64,000 nucleotides of DNA, taken from contig VCCP01000002.1 of assembly GCA_005765155.1 (NCBI GenBank), forward strand, positions 2,294,001 through 2,358,000. Reading direction: 5' to 3'. Of the stretch, positions 1 through 15,280 are shown piece after piece. The DNA comes from Zelopaecilomyces penicillatus (lineage: Eukaryota > Ascomycota > Sordariomycetes > Hypocreales > Pseudodiploosporaceae). The notes beneath the pieces are model-generated. The model was not told the origin of the DNA. It worked only from the letters and a program-made list of their open reading frames with translations, and made no database searches. Each line of letters starts with the position of its first letter. Position 1 is the stretch's first letter. Position numbers and translations under genes: made by a program.

Positions 1-614
1 TCCAAAACTATATTTAAATTATCTTTTTAAAATAAAAATAAATATTCTATCTTTTTTTTCTTTTAATTATCTTTTAATTATCTAAATTAATTAATCTAGT
101 TTTATTTTAGAAAGAGTCTTATTATTTATTAATAGTATATTAGCTAAAAAGGTAATTATAGGATATCTAAATCTAGTTTAATATTAAATAAGAAGCTAGA
201 CTAAAGGCTATTTCTATTAGTTTAAAGATTATTCTATAATCCTTAATAAAGCTATAGTATTATTAATTATTATTTAGATTTTTAGGATTAATTTAAGCTT
301 ATAGCTTATAAGCTAATAGCTAGCTATTATAGTTTATTTTATTATTATTCCTAACTTTAATAATCTCTTTATCTAAGAAAGGGATAGAAAGATTAATCTA
401 TTAAGGATTAAGATTGGGAGATTATAAAGAGAGTGAAGAAGATTAGAAATAGTATTAATTTTACTGTATATAAGTAGGTAAATAATAGATAACTAGAAGC
501 TTGATCTCTGGTTTTCTTCCTTTTCTTAAAGGAGAAGGCCCTCTCTATAGATATATATATTCCTAGCCTATATAATATGGGTTCTCTATAGGGCCCCTTT
601 AAGGTCCTAATAAT
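1..614 (-). mobile_element. Edge of an inverted chromovirus copy
   Basis: The reverse complement of this stretch matches 17,001-17,614, i.e. the 5' LTR plus about 400 bases of internal region of the chromovirus at 17,001-32,381. This copy therefore lies in the opposite orientation and runs off the left edge of the window. Both copies are heavily RIP-mutated but keep recognisable runs, such as the purine-rich block around 515-535 and the GGGCCCC patch near 590. Nothing coding survives here. Confidence 0.85.
399..614 (-). repeat. LTR of chromovirus family (inverted copy)
   Basis: 216 bases, the same length as the two LTRs at 17,001-17,216 and 32,166-32,381, and alignable to both without gaps as far as I could follow. 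Differences are mostly C-to-T or G-to-A. Boundaries are set from where the three copies diverge. Confidence 0.8.
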
Positions 615-3179
615 AATATAATTATTATTTTCTTTATTTTAATAAAGTAATATATTATAAATAAAGCTATCTAGCTTTTAATATTTAAATCTAATACCTT
701 AATTTCTATAAGAATTTATTTAATATTAATTAAAGATATTTTAATATTATTATTATAAATATAAAATAAGAATATTATTAAGATTAGAATCTTATAATAA
801 AATCTAATTAAATTAATTATTTATTTATATTTTAAGCTCTTTTAAAATATAATTATAATAATAGTAATATTTCTTTTTAAAGTTATTATATTAGAAGGTA
901 TTAATAGAATAATAAAAAAAGATTTTTCTTTTAAAAAAGGCTTTTATAAATATAAACCCTTTAATAAAATTATTAAATTAATTAAATACTTTAAATATTT
1001 AAAATTTAGATATAAAGCCTATATTTATAATATTATAAAGATAATATATAGATTCTATAATAAAGATATTAATATCTATCTTAAAGAACTTAATAAATAT
1101 ATTATAAAAGAGAATAAATAGCTATAAAGCTATATAACTTATAATAAATAATATAAAGCTTTTTTAAATATATATCTTAAGAAATAAATAAAGATTAATA
1201 GATTAAGAAAAGCTTATAAATATAAGCCTTTTAAATTTAATTTAATATATTATAACATAATTAAAATAATAGATATATAATTATTTATATATAATATTAA
1301 TATTAAGCCTTTTTTAATGAATTTAATTAATTACTTTAAAAGATAATAATAAAGAAATATAAGAATTAATAATAATATCTTTAGCTTTAATTAAAATATA
1401 ATAATTATATTTATATTAAGCTATATAATATTAATAATAATATAAAGAGATTATATATCTAATCATATTTTATAATATTATCTATAATTTATTAATATAT
1501 AAAAGAAAAAGGTTTAAAAAGAGTAGAATTATTAATATAATTATATAATAAATATAATATTATTATTATATAAAAGCTATCTATAACTCTATAGATTAAA
1601 ATACTTTATATAATAAATAAAAATAAATACTATATAATATAATATAATAGCTATATAATTATAAATATATATATATATAAAAGATATAATCTTATATTAT
1701 AATTATAATAAATAAATAAAGATTAGATTTATATTATAATTAAATATATAGATAATACTTCTATAATATAATCTATTTATTTAAAACCCTATAATAAAAG
1801 GATATAGATTATACTATTAATAAATATATAATAATTATAAGGATAATATATCTTTATTAAGGGTTTTAATATATATTACTTTATATAAGATATTTATTAT
1901 AAAAGATAATTAAGATCTAGGATTATTTTAGATATAACTTAATATTAAAGCCTTTTTTTTATTATATCTTATAGAATAATAATATAAGCTAAAGATAATA
2001 AAAGGTTTAATACCTTAAATCTATTATAATATAATATAGATTCAATATATAAATATATAAATATTAATATAAATATAATTAAATTAAATTATTATTTATA
2101 AATTATATAAATTAAAATAATAATAAATTTATAATTATAAATATTATTTATTAAGAAATAAATATAAAAAGAAATAACTTAAAAAATAATTAAAATAATA
2201 TTTTAAAGCTTAAAAGAAGATTAAAATTTAAATTATATAATTAATATTTTAATAATATAGCTATAAAATATTATAAATTAAAAAATATTATAAAAGAATA
2301 ATAAGATTAAAATAATATTTATATTATAATAAATTAAAGCTATTTAAAAGACTATCTATAAACTTTAAATAATAGAATATTATTATTATACCTTAAGATT
2401 ATAAATTAATTTAATAAAACTTTAGATTTATAAAAAATAATATATAAGGACTCTTTATATAATTAAAAGAGAGATCTAATATAAGCTTTTAATATTATTC
2501 TTATTAAGGAATAAAAATATCTAAGATATAGAAAGATAAATAAAATTAAAAAACTATATACTTTTAAAACCCTTAATAATACTATTATTATTATATAATA
2601 ATAATATAAAGGCTATTATAATTATAAAAAGATATTAATTCTAATAATTAAATTCTTTTTTTTTTAAAATTATAAAAAAAGATTAAAAATAAAAAGAAAA
2701 GATAAGATTTAAATAAAGTAATTAATTAAATTAAAAGAGATAAAGTAAATATTTTATAATATAAGAGCTTAAAAGGCTTTAAATAAGAATAGAATCCTTA
2801 TAAGCTTTTTTAAGGCTTATAATAAACTACTTTTAATAATAATAATATATATAACTATAAAAAGCTTTAATATATAATACTTTTTATAATAATTTTATAA
2901 TATAATAATAATAATAATATTTAAAAAACCTAGAAAGAAACCTTTTATATATTAAATAATAAAGAGATAAAGATTAATATCTTTACTAGCTGTAATAAAA
3001 AAGATTATTAAGATAATCCTTAGTAAATATATCTTTTATATAATAAAATAAATAGATCTTTTATTAAAAGATTAAATAAAGAATTAAATAAATAAAAGTA
3101 TTAAAACTATAATCTTTATAATTATTAAAGAAATATAAGCTATTTAAAATAATAATAATAATATAATATTATTATAGCT
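615..3179. other. RIP-mutated AT-rich DNA, probably part of a LINE relic
   Basis: Almost pure A/T with residual AGCT and CTAG motifs, and almost no CA or TG. It lies directly upstream of the LINE-type reverse transcriptase relic, so part of it may be the first ORF and endonuclease of that element. I could not confirm either domain. No intact gene, tRNA or repeat array was seen. Confidence 0.5.
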
Positions 3180-3980
3180 TAATATAAAGGATATATTTAA
3201 TTTAATTTCTTATTCTTAATTATTCTAAACTCTAAAAAAGACAGGTTTTTTAAAATAGATAATAAAATAGCTATATAACTATCTTAAAAAGAGAATAATA
3301 AAATTATAATTTAATAGTATTATTATTAATTCTTATAATATTCTAATTAAGGTATTATAAGGATCTTTTTTATCTTTTATTCTTTTTATTATATATATTA
3401 TTATCTTTTATTAAGCTTTAATTAAGATATAATAACTTAATATAATAGGCTTTATAAATAATATAAATCTATTTAATAATAGCTTTAATATAAATAATAT
3501 ATATCTCTATTTAATAAAGGCTTAAAAGATATATAAAAACTAGTTTAGAGTTAATAGATTAGAATTTATATCTAATAAATTTAAACTTAGATATTTTATT
3601 AAAATATATATAGTATTTATATAAGATCTAAGATTTAATAATATTTTAATATCTTTTATAAAATATATAAGGATATTAAGTTTTAAATTTAATAGAAAAT
3701 TTATCTTTATTAAATATTAAATTAGAATTTAAAAGAAATTTATCTTATAAAATCTAGCTCTTATAAAACTTATTATAAGAATATAAGAACCTTTTTTTTA
3801 TATAATATAAATTATTTATATAATAATTATATATAATATTATTATATATAAAATAATTATCTTTTATAAAATTAATAAATCCTTAATCTTATAAAAAATA
3901 AAAGTAATATATATAGTATAAGTATTATATTTATATAATATTATTAAAGTATATAAAGCTATCCTTATTTATCTTTTTAA
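3180..3980 (+). pseudogene. Relic of non-LTR (LINE, Tad-like) reverse transcriptase
   Basis: On the plus strand a RIP-degraded frame reads like a LINE reverse transcriptase. Near 3,350-3,420 it gives a degraded version of the block usually read as G-(I/L)-P-Q-G-S-P-L-S-P followed by an F-I-L-F-type segment. About 50 bases on, 3,448-3,465 reads G-F-I-N-N-I, which fits the F/Y-x-D-D catalytic motif with both Asp codons (GAT) turned to AAT. Downstream text resembles the thumb region of fungal Tad/I-type LINEs. Many stops are TAA or TAG, as expected from RIP of Gln codons. The element is dead; its ends are not resolved. Confidence 0.5.
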
Positions 3981-6900
3981 ATCTAAGGTATATATATTAC
4001 CCTTAAACTTATATCTTATATAATAAAAAATAAGAGATTTTAATTATTTATAGAATTATATAGATTTCTTTAAATAGATATAAGGGATTATTATAATCTT
4101 TATATAATTATATTATTTATAATAATAATCTAATCCTTAATTATTATTATTTAAGATTAATATATAATTAAATTAATAATAAATAAAGAGTAGATTCTTT
4201 AATAAAATACTTGTATATTGATAATAAGAGTATTAAATAATAAAGTTATTATAAATTAATTATATAATAGTTAATAAATCTATAACCCTAAGCTAAAAGA
4301 TATTTAAGAAATATAATAATCTTATAAAGGTAAAAAGCTTATTATTTATATAAATCAGAATTGAAGATATAAAATTAAAAGCTTTTTTTTTATTATATAA
4401 TCATTATATACTTTATATTATTATATAGCTATATTAATAAAAAAAGGAAGATATTAAAATACCTAGCTGTTTAATATTATAATATATATAAATAAATATA
4501 ATAAGCTATTTAATAAAATTTTTATTATTTAAAAATAGATTTAATTAAATTAATATATTTATAGTATTAATTAAAGTAAAATTTATTATATAATAAATAA
4601 TAAAATTAAAAAGATTATATAAATATAATCTAATAATTTAATTATAAAAGATTAAAGATAAGAAAATAATAAGATAATAAAGGTATTATAATACTCTATT
4701 TAAAAACTTTATTATAAAATTAAATATATTTAAGGTATTTAAATTATATTTATATATTAAATATTTATTAATTATAATATTTATTAATTAAAATTATTAT
4801 TAAAGGTATTTAAATTTAAATGATAAAGATTAATTATAAAAGATAAGGGATTTATTTTTTATAAATATTAATTAAAAGGAATAATAATAATATAAGTATA
4901 AAGTATTAATTTATTAAGTATTTTAAAAATAATTTATATATCTTTTTTAAATACTTTAAATAAATAATAATAATATTAAAATCTAGATATATAAATATTT
5001 TATTAATAAAGATATCTTTAATCTTTTAATTAATATAATTATTAATAATCTTTTAAATCTTAATTAATTAAAACTTTAGTTAATAAAATAATAATAATAA
5101 GGGTATAATAGTTAATAGATAGACTTAAAATATTAAAGATATTTATAATTAAAATTAAAGTATTTATAATAGCTTAATATTTATTAAGATATTTTATTAT
5201 AAATTTAGGAGTTTATTAAAGTATTAATAATAATAATAAAAATATAATAAAAGTATAATCTATTATTTTATATTTATAATAAATATTATAATAAGATATA
5301 TAATAATAATCCTTATTTAAATATATAAAATAAATAAAAAAGTATAAAAGAAATAAGGATGTTTTATTTATTATTTAAAATATAATAATCCTTAATTAAA
5401 AAAATAAAATATGAATATAATAAATATAATTATTAATAGATTGATAATATAAATATAATATAAGAATAATATATATAAAATAGTTTCATATTTAATATAA
5501 GAAATTTTAATAATAAATTTAATCTTAATTAATTTAATAAATATAATCTTTAATATCTTTTTAAGGATTAAAATTTTTATATTTTAAATCTTAAATTAAT
5601 AAAGATATAATAATAATAAAATAAAATAAAAAAGATTACTTTATTAATCTTAATTTATAAATATAAAATTAACTATAAATATAAATAATAATAATAAAAT
5701 AATTATTTATAAATAAATTAATAATAATTATTTAATAGATAATTTTAAGGTATTTATATTAAATCAAGAAATAATAGATTATATAATAGTTTAGTTAATT
5801 TAAAGAGAGTATATTAAGAATATAATAATTATAATTATATTAATTAAAGGGATTATAAAGAATAAAAGAGAGATTGAATTAGCTATCTAATTTAATTAAA
5901 TCTAATAATATAATAATAGTATAATTTATATTAGTTTAATTAAATAAAAAAGAAAGAGAGAGAGAGAAATAGATTAAAAAAAGAAAGAACCTATTTAATA
6001 AAATAATATAAGAAAAAAAGAAAAGAAAAAGAAAGAATAAGATTTATATAGGCTAGATAATAAGATTAAATAATAATAGAATTATTTAATTATAAATAAT
6101 TATTAATAATAATAATAAAGCTATTATAATATTAATATAAAATAATATTAATAAATATAAAATAAAAATCTAAAGAAGGAATTATATAAACATAAATAGA
6201 ATTAAAAGAATTAAATAGAATTTTATATTAAAATCATGATTTAATCTATAAATATAATATAAATAAAGCAATATAACTATTATAAATAATATATATTAAT
6301 AAAATAAACCTAGTTTATAGGCTAGCTTTATTAATCTAATAGCTCTTTATCTTTAATATAATAGATATATAAGTATTATAATTAATATATTAATTCCTTA
6401 TTAGCTATTAGATATAAAGATAAGATTTATTATATATAAGAGAATAACGAAAAAGAGCTATAATAATATAATATAAATATAAATAATTAAAGAAAGGATA
6501 AAGGATTTTTATTTATTTTTCCTTTTTTATTAATTAAATAAAAAAGGATTATTTATTTTATAAAGGGTTTAATCTAGATAGATCTAGTTTAATATAATTA
6601 TAAGATTAATAATAATAATTTAATTATAAAAAGGATTATTTAAACTCTATATTTTAAAATAAAAATCTAATAAATATAAACTAATTAATAAAATTATATT
6701 TATTTTAAATATAAAAAAAGAAGCTATTATAATCAATAAAATTTATTTATTACTTATATAATAATTCTAATTATATAATAAAGTAAAATTTAAAGAATAT
6801 TATAAATATAATAAATTATAAATTATTTTTAAATATACAAACATAATAATTAATATAATCTAAAATAAGATTATTAATAAAAATAAGTCTTTTAACTTTA

Positions 6901-9301
6901 ATTAAAAAAAGATAAAGATTAATATAATTATTAATTTTAATATATTAATAATAATTAAAAAATAAAATATTATTGAAATATATATAGATTTTAATATATA
7001 TTTAAAATTAAATATATATTAATAAAGTATTTATAAATAAAATTAAATAAAAATAAATATTTATTAAATAAATTACTTTTTTAAAAATAATAAATAAAGA
7101 ATTAATTTATATCTATAATATTTAAAAAGTATTTATTATATTAATTAATTTAAAAGAGTTTATTCAGGAATTTATTTATATTTATTAAAGGATTAATTAT
7201 AATCTAAAAAGAATAGAAAATCCTATTTTATTTAAAATATTAATATTATAAAAATATTAAATATTTAAATATATAGAATAGTTTTTGATAATTTAATTAA
7301 ATTTAATATAAACTAAAATATTATAATTATATAAACTTATAAAGGCTTATAAATAAATTAATTTTTCTATTATAAATAAAATAAATAAAGGATTTTAAGA
7401 TATTAATAAATTATTATTAAATTTATATAATTTCCTTAATATCTTTTAATTTAATAATATTAAAATATTATTTATCTATAAAATAATAAATTATATTATT
7501 AATTTATTATTAAATAAAACCTTAATATATAATATTATTTACTTTTTATTTTAATAAAAGTTATAAAAGCTATAAGAATATCTTAATAAAACTTTATTAT
7601 TTAAGTATATATAAGTATTGAAAAGCTTTATAAATATATTAATTCTTTTTATATTTAAAAAAAAATAGAATCCTTCAATTATATACAAATTATTAAAATC
7701 TTAATAAGATTATAAAAAAGAATCAGTATATTTTATTTTTTATTATAAAGATCTTAAATAGGATTATTAATATTAAATCTTTTTTAAAAATTAATATTAA
7801 GAATACTTAATATTAAAATAAAAATAAAAAAAAGATAAATAAAAAATAGCTTTTTAAATATATTATAAATATTAGAAATATTTAATAATATATTTTAATT
7901 TAATTAATATTTTAATAATATTTTAATATTATATTTATAATATATTTAATAAATTAATTAATATAATTTATATTATTTATTTTAATTTCGTTTAAAATTT
8001 ATTAAAAATATAAAAAATATATTAAATAAATATTATAAAGATTAAGAATTATAAAGTTATATATTAATCTAAAAAAGTATTAATTTTATAAGGAAATAAT
8101 AAAGTCTTTATAATTTATTTTATTTTTAAAAAGAATAATAATAAATTTAAATAATATTATAATAATTATACAATAATAAAAGTTAAAAGTTTATAAAACA
8201 ATATAATTTTTTTTTAATTTATTTAATTTTTATTAAAGATTTATTTCTTAATATTTTAATATTATAGTATTATTAAATACTTTATTTAAAAAAAGAGTAT
8301 TAATAAAAAAAGCTAAGATAAATTACCTTAAATCTTATTAAATAATAAGCTTTTTTAAATTTAAAAATATATTTTAAAAAGTATTATTATTTTATTATTT
8401 TAATATTAATAAAGATATATAAAAGGATTTCTAAAATAAATAAAAATATTATTTAATTATTAAAATCTTAAATCTTTTATATCTTAAATAAAAGTATTAA
8501 AAAGATAAATTAAATAATATATAATATTAATACCTTATAATTTTATTATTAAATATTAATTAAATAAATTAAATCTAATAAGTACTTTATAAAAATATTT
8601 AAATTATAGATATAAAGCTTTAAATAATATAGATTTATTTCTTATATTATATACTAGATTTATAAAATCTATTATAATTAATTAAAAACAATCATAATAT
8701 TTTATTTAAGAATTATTAATATTTCCTTTTATAAATAAAATTAATAATAAATTATAAATAAAAAATTCTATTAAAGATAATAAAAAAAGTATTTTTATAA
8801 GAAATACTTTATAATATTAATATATCTTAACCTTTATAAGAGTTTATTAAAAATATCTATTTTAATAATAAAAAAATATATTAATAAAAGATAGATTTAT
8901 TATAAAAGAAAAATAATAATAATATTAATTAATAATTAATAAATATATTATCTTATTAGATTTAAGAATTATATTTATATTTTAAAAAAACTATCTTTAA
9001 AAAATAAATTATTTTAGCTTTATTATAATAATCCTTTATCTAGATATTTTTATATTAATTATAGCTTAAAACTATTATAATAAAAGTTTTAATAATAGTT
9101 TATAAAAAAGGATATTAAAAATATATTATAAACTATAGTATTTATTAAGATATAATATTATAATATTATTAATTATATATATATTTAGATTCTTTATTAA
9201 TATTTATATTATTATAAAAGTAAATCTTAATACACTTTATTATTAAATTATTATTAATAGTTTTTAATAAATAAAAGATATATTAAATATATCTTATATT
9301 T

Positions 9302-9343
<42 letters not shown>

Positions 9344-10627
9344 GCTAATTATATTATAAAATATTAAAAAATATTATATTAAATTAAAAGTTAATTTATA
9401 TTAACTAGTTATAATTAGAATTATATTTTATTTTATAAATAAAAAATCAACTTTTAATAATATTTGTTATAGATAAATAATAAAAGAAAAAAATTAGATA
9501 TTAAAATAGTATTTATAATACTTTATAATAAAGAAAATAAATAATTTAATTGTCTTTACTTTATATAATATAATTTAATAAAATCTATAATAATAAACTT
9601 TTTATTATATATAGCTTTAATAAACTATAATCTAGATTTTAGAATATTTAATAAAGATAATAAAATAATATAAATTTCTATAATTAAATCCTATATTAAA
9701 ATCCTAATTAAAATATAAGAAAGACTAAAAATTCATTAATAAAATACTATAATAAAATAAATAAAATATTATAATAAAATATATTTATTTATAGATTTAA
9801 AATAAGAATCTTTAATTATATTTAATATTATAAATTAAAAATTAAAAATAAAATATAAGTTAATATTATATTTTATTAATTTAATTGAAGTATTATAATC
9901 TATTAAAATATAAATATATTAATTAGTTTTATTTAATTAATATATAAGGCTTTATAATATTTTTTATATTAATTTATTTAAACCTAAGAAAAATAATAAA
10001 ATAATATTTTAAATATTTTATTTATATTAAAGCTTAAAAAGAAATATAAAATCAAAAGAATTAAGGATTAAATTATAATAAAAAATCAATAATATTATAT
10101 AATTAAATAAAAGGATTAATCTTGAAAATATAATTAATAAATTATAATAAAAGATATTGATATATTAAAGATATTAATAGCTTTTAATAAAATATTAATA
10201 AAAGAATTATAAAATATTATTAAAAAACTATTAGAAAGGAATTAAAAACTTAATAAAATAAAATTATAATTATATTATATTTTAATTTAAATAATAAAGT
10301 ATATCTTTAAACCTATTATAAATAAATAATATCTTTTATAGAATAAATCTTTTAAAATAATAATAAAAAAAAAGAATATAATAAAACCTTAATTAAATAT
10401 ATTTATATATATAAAGAAATTATAATAGTTTATTAATAAATTTATTATTAATATTATCTTTTATATTTATTATATTTTTAATAATTTTATAATAATTATA
10501 AAAAGTAATTTATTAAATAATATAGCCTTTCTTATTTTTATTTAAATAAAGATTTTTTTTTTTTTAGATATTTAGTTTATCTTTAAAAAAGCCTTCTATA
10601 AATCTTTATTATTTAATACTTTATTAT
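3981..10627. other. RIP-mutated AT-rich DNA, unassigned
   Basis: Long stretch of A/T-rich sequence with the same CA/TG depletion. It probably holds the 3' part of the LINE and at least one further element. I could not fix LTR pairs or a diagnostic catalytic motif here. No intact reading frame is present. Confidence 0.5.
9313..9342. repeat. (TAA)10 microsatellite
   Basis: Ten perfect TAA units inside AT-rich relic DNA. Confidence 0.85.
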
Positions 10628-11107
10628 TATTATAATTTATAATATAAGGTTATAATTAAAGCTAATAATAATAATAATAAAAGAAAAGTAATAAATAATT
10701 ATTAAAAATAAATTTTAAAGAAAAGAAGAAAGAAATAATTATATTATTAATATAGAAAAAAAAGTAGAATATAATTAAGAATTTAATTATCTTATATATT
10801 TAAATAATACTAGGATTATTTAGAATTTTTTTAGGATTCTAAATAATTCTCTATTTAGATTTCCAAGTATTTTAAATATAGGAAAAAAAAGGGTTTTAAG
10901 GGATAAGCTTTTAAACAAGTAGTCTAGCCTTTAATAGATTAGACTGCTAGAGGGTTTTAGGTTTTATAATATATTTAACTGTTATAGGGTAGTAGGTCTA
11001 GCTGTTAGACTATAATAGGTCTAGCTGTTAAGCTATAACAGGTCTAGCTATTAGGCTATAATAGATTAAGCTGTTATATATAAGGAAAAAAACCTATTTA
11101 TTTTAAT
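10628..11107. repeat. LTR, left copy (480 bases)
   Basis: Starts TATTATAATTTATAATATAAG and ends CTTATTTTAAT-like, the same as the right copy at 16,264-16,637. It is about 106 bases longer because it contains three units of a 23-base repeat that the right copy has lost or never had. Confidence 0.7.
10994..11062 (+). repeat. 23-base tandem repeat in LTR, 3 units
   Basis: Three near-identical units beginning AGGTCTAGCT at 10,994, 11,017 and 11,040, followed by a degraded partial unit. Unit-to-unit changes include C-to-T and G-to-A. The other LTR of the same element has at most one or two degenerate units. Confidence 0.85.
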
Positions 11108-14100
11108 ACTCTCTTTAATAAGCTATATAATATATAGCTAGTTTTTTATAAAGGGTTTTTATAGGTTTAATAGGCTTAAAAAGCCTTAAAAAACAAGGCT
11201 TATTAAAGCCTTAATTAATTTATTAGTAAATATAGCCTTAATTATAAAATAATTTATCTTAAATAACTTATTAACTATTTGTTATTAAATATAACAGAAT
11301 TTTAATAAAATATACTTAATTTAAATATATTAATTAAGATTTTTAATATTATTTATAAAGATTATATTATTATAATATAGGTTTATAGGTTATTAAAAAA
11401 GATTTATAGCTTTATAAAGACCTTAAAAAGCTATTTAAACTCTTTTATAGCCTTTATTAAAGTATTTAATTTAGCTTTTATAATTAAAAGAGCTATAATA
11501 ATTTATCTTTTAGCCTTTTAATAGATAGGCCTATTAATTAATTTAAAAAGGTATTATTAAATAGATTTATTAATAATCTTATAATCTATAAAATTATTAT
11601 TTAAATGATCTAGTAATTCAAGAGCTAGCTATTTAATTTATATAAAGTTTAAGGCCTTATAAAAAATAGCTAATTTTTTAAAGCCTTTTAAATACTTTAA
11701 AAGATTTTTAGCTATATTATAATAATTAATATAAGCCTAATATATATATTAAGATTAATATAATTATAGCTTTTTTTTAATTTAATTATAATTAATTTAA
11801 ATCTTTTTAAAAAAAGCTATAAAGCCTTTATTTTTTATAATAAAGATCTTATTTTATAGATATTTTAGCTTATTAATATAAAATAGGTTTAATCTTATAA
11901 TAAAATAATTATTAATATAGATAATAATAAAAGTATTAATTTAAGTATTAATAAAGATAATTAAATTAAAGATTAAGAATTAAAATCTTAAGATAATTAA
12001 TAGTTTAATTAGCTATTATTATTATTTATAAAGGCCTTATTTTAGCTTATATAAGGCCTTTTTTAATAGAATAATTTATTTTATAATAGGGTTATAGTTT
12101 AGTTTAATTAATAAGGCTATTAAAGACTGGTTTTTAAAGGTTTAAACTTTTATAAAAAAAGAGAAATCTTTTAAAGATTCTATAAAAGTATCCTTAAATA
12201 ACTAGCTATTTAAAAAAGCCTTTATAAAATTAATTTATTTAATTTCCTAGTTATAAGAGATTATTAAAGTTAATAAAATCGATTAAATAAAAGGAATATT
12301 AATAATTATAAAAGTTTTAAAATATTTTTTGTTTAATTTATATAAAACCCTTTATAATAAGCCTAGTCTTATATTTTAAAGGCTGATTTTATAAATCCTT
12401 TTTAAGCTTAAAAATAAGCTTATTTTTTAGGATTTTTAAATCTTATAAGATCTTTAAAAAAGAGATAAAATATATAACTTTAACTTATAAAATCTAATAG
12501 AATTTATTATAAATAATATTAATTTATTATTCTTTAATAGGATTCTTTAAGATTTATTTTTAATTAATAGATTTTAAAAAAGCTTAGATAATAAATTTTA
12601 TTTTTAATTTATAATAAATATTTATAAGATAGATAAGATTTAATTATATAGATTTAAAGTTTTTTAATAATTATAATAATAATACTAAGGGTTATAATAA
12701 GGATTATAATAGTTATAATAGCTATTATAATACCTATAATATAGGTTTTAATAGCTATATAAATCTTTTAGTTTAATTAAAAGCTTATAAATTAATTAGA
12801 TTCTTTAAGGTAGATTAATCTATTAATTTTAATAAAATATAAAGCTTTCTTAATTCTTTTTTTAAATTAAAAAAGCTTTAAAGATTATAAAAATTACTTT
12901 TAAAGCCTTAATTTATAAGGCCTATTTATTTAATAATATAAAAAAAAGGATTTTAATTATTTATTAATAAAAAGGTATATAAATTAAAAAGATATTTTTA
13001 TTTAATATAATTAATAGTTTAATTAGCTTTATTTTAAAGCTTAATTTAATATTTTATTAATATTTCTTAATAAAAATAATAATCTTATAATAAGCTTTAA
13101 TAGCTTTATAAATTATTTAATTTAATTTATTAATTATTAAAGCTAGTTTTAACCCTTATAAAAAAAGCTATAATAAATTAAAATCTTTATTTATAATTAT
13201 TATATAATTAATAAGATTAATTATAATAAATAAAATAATAATATAAAATAAAAATAATAATTAAGCTTAGATTATAATAGTTTATAGATAGTTTAGAATA
13301 ACCCTTATAAAGTATTTTAATAGGCTATTTTATTTATAAATATAAAGATTAAATATATGGAAATTAGTATCTTTATTTATTAATTAATCTTTTAATAATA
13401 TTAAAATCTTTTTTTTATTATTAAAATATAATTATAAAAGATATTTTTTATAATAGGCTTTTAATTTTTTAAATAGGTTTTTTATAATAAAAAGATAATA
13501 TAATCTTTTTTATTAAATAATAAAAGAATCTTTTAATAATAGGATTTTCTTTTTTTTTAAAATAAGCCTTATAAGGAGCTTATTATAAGGGATTAGTTTT
13601 ATTTAAAAAGTATTTCTTTTTATAATCTTTAATATTTTTAATAGGTTTAAAATCAGGTTTTTAAAGGGTTTATATATTAATTTAGCTTATATATAAGCTA
13701 AATAAAAAAATCTATTTCTTTTATAATAATAAAATTAAATAAGCCTATTAAAATTTTAATAATATTTTTTAATAATTATAGATTAATATAATTAAAATAG
13801 ATATATTAAATCCTTATTAATTATAATAGCTTTTAATAATTAATTTTAATTAAAAGATTTATAATTCCTTTTAAAATAGTATTTTTAATAGATTTTAAAA
13901 GGGATATAATATCTTTTAATAGATCTTTTAATAGATTTAAATTTATATTAAAGCTCTTTAATATATATAAGCCTGAAATATTAAGGCTTTTTATTAATTT
14001 TAATAATTATTTAATTAATTTAACGAGCTTAATAAATCCTTATATATATTAAAAGAAGATTTTAAAGTGATTTTAATTATTATTAAATAATTATAATAAT

Positions 14101-15224
14101 TAAAAGGCCCTATAAATTTAATTATAAGCTTTTTTTTTTATTAAAGAAAAAAGCTATATTTAATAAAATTTAATAGCTTATAATAGATTTAATTTATTAT
14201 AAAAAGCTTTTTTTATAAAAGTATATTATTAACAATATAATACTTTATTTTATTTATTATATTTATATTTATATTAAAGATATATAATATATTCTTTAAT
14301 TATAAAATATTATAGGTTTTAGGTTTAAGCTTTATAAATATTATAAATATAAATATTTTAAATCCTTTTAAATAAATTAAATTATTATTAATTATTATAA
14401 ATCTTAGTTTTTTATTATAAGTATTATAATTAATAAAAAGAATTCTATTATTAATAATAAAATATATTAAGCTAGTATTATATAATAAGGTATTTTTTAG
14501 ATTAGTATTATAATAAATATTATAAATTGATTTTTAGGTTTTATAGCTTTTAAATCTTTTATATTAGATTTAAAATCAGAGCTTTAATTATTAATTATAA
14601 TAATTTAATTATCTATAAATAAGTTATAAATATTTATTATAAAGAAAACTTTATTAGGTTTTTTATTATTTATAATAGGCTTTTTTATCTTTTTATTATT
14701 TTAAAAAGGCTTATAAGGTTATTTATTAATAGATTTAAATAATCTTTTCTTTTTAAAAATCTTTATAAATCCTTTTAAAAGGTTTTTTAGCTTTTTTAAT
14801 TTTATAAAAGCTTGCTTTTATAATTAAAAAGCTTTTATTTTATAGCTTTTTTAATAGATTTATTATAAAGAATTATAAATTTAAAGTATTTAATAAGATA
14901 TTAAATACTATATAAATCCTAATATTATTCCTTTAATATTTAATTTATTATAAAAAAGTATTTTTTATAGCTTTTAAATATTAATTTATTTAATTTATAA
15001 ATTATATAATAATTAAAGCTAATTATAATTTAATAAATTAAGTATTAAATTTATTATAAAATATTTTTATAAAGCCTTTATAATTATTAAAGTTAAGCTT
15101 ATAAAAGATATTATAAAGGGTTTTATATTATAGAATAATATTATAATAATATTATTTATTTAATATTTTATAAGCTTTTAATAATATTATAGCTTAATTT
15201 ATAAAAGCTTATAAATATTATAAA

Positions 15225-15280
15225 TAATTATTATAAAATAATTATTATAAAATAATTATTATAAAATAATTATTATAAAA
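15225..15280. repeat. 14-base tandem repeat, 4 perfect units
   Basis: Unit TAATTATTATAAAA repeated four times without change inside the 10.6-16.6 kb LTR element. It contains no C or G, so RIP cannot diversify it. Confidence 0.9.
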
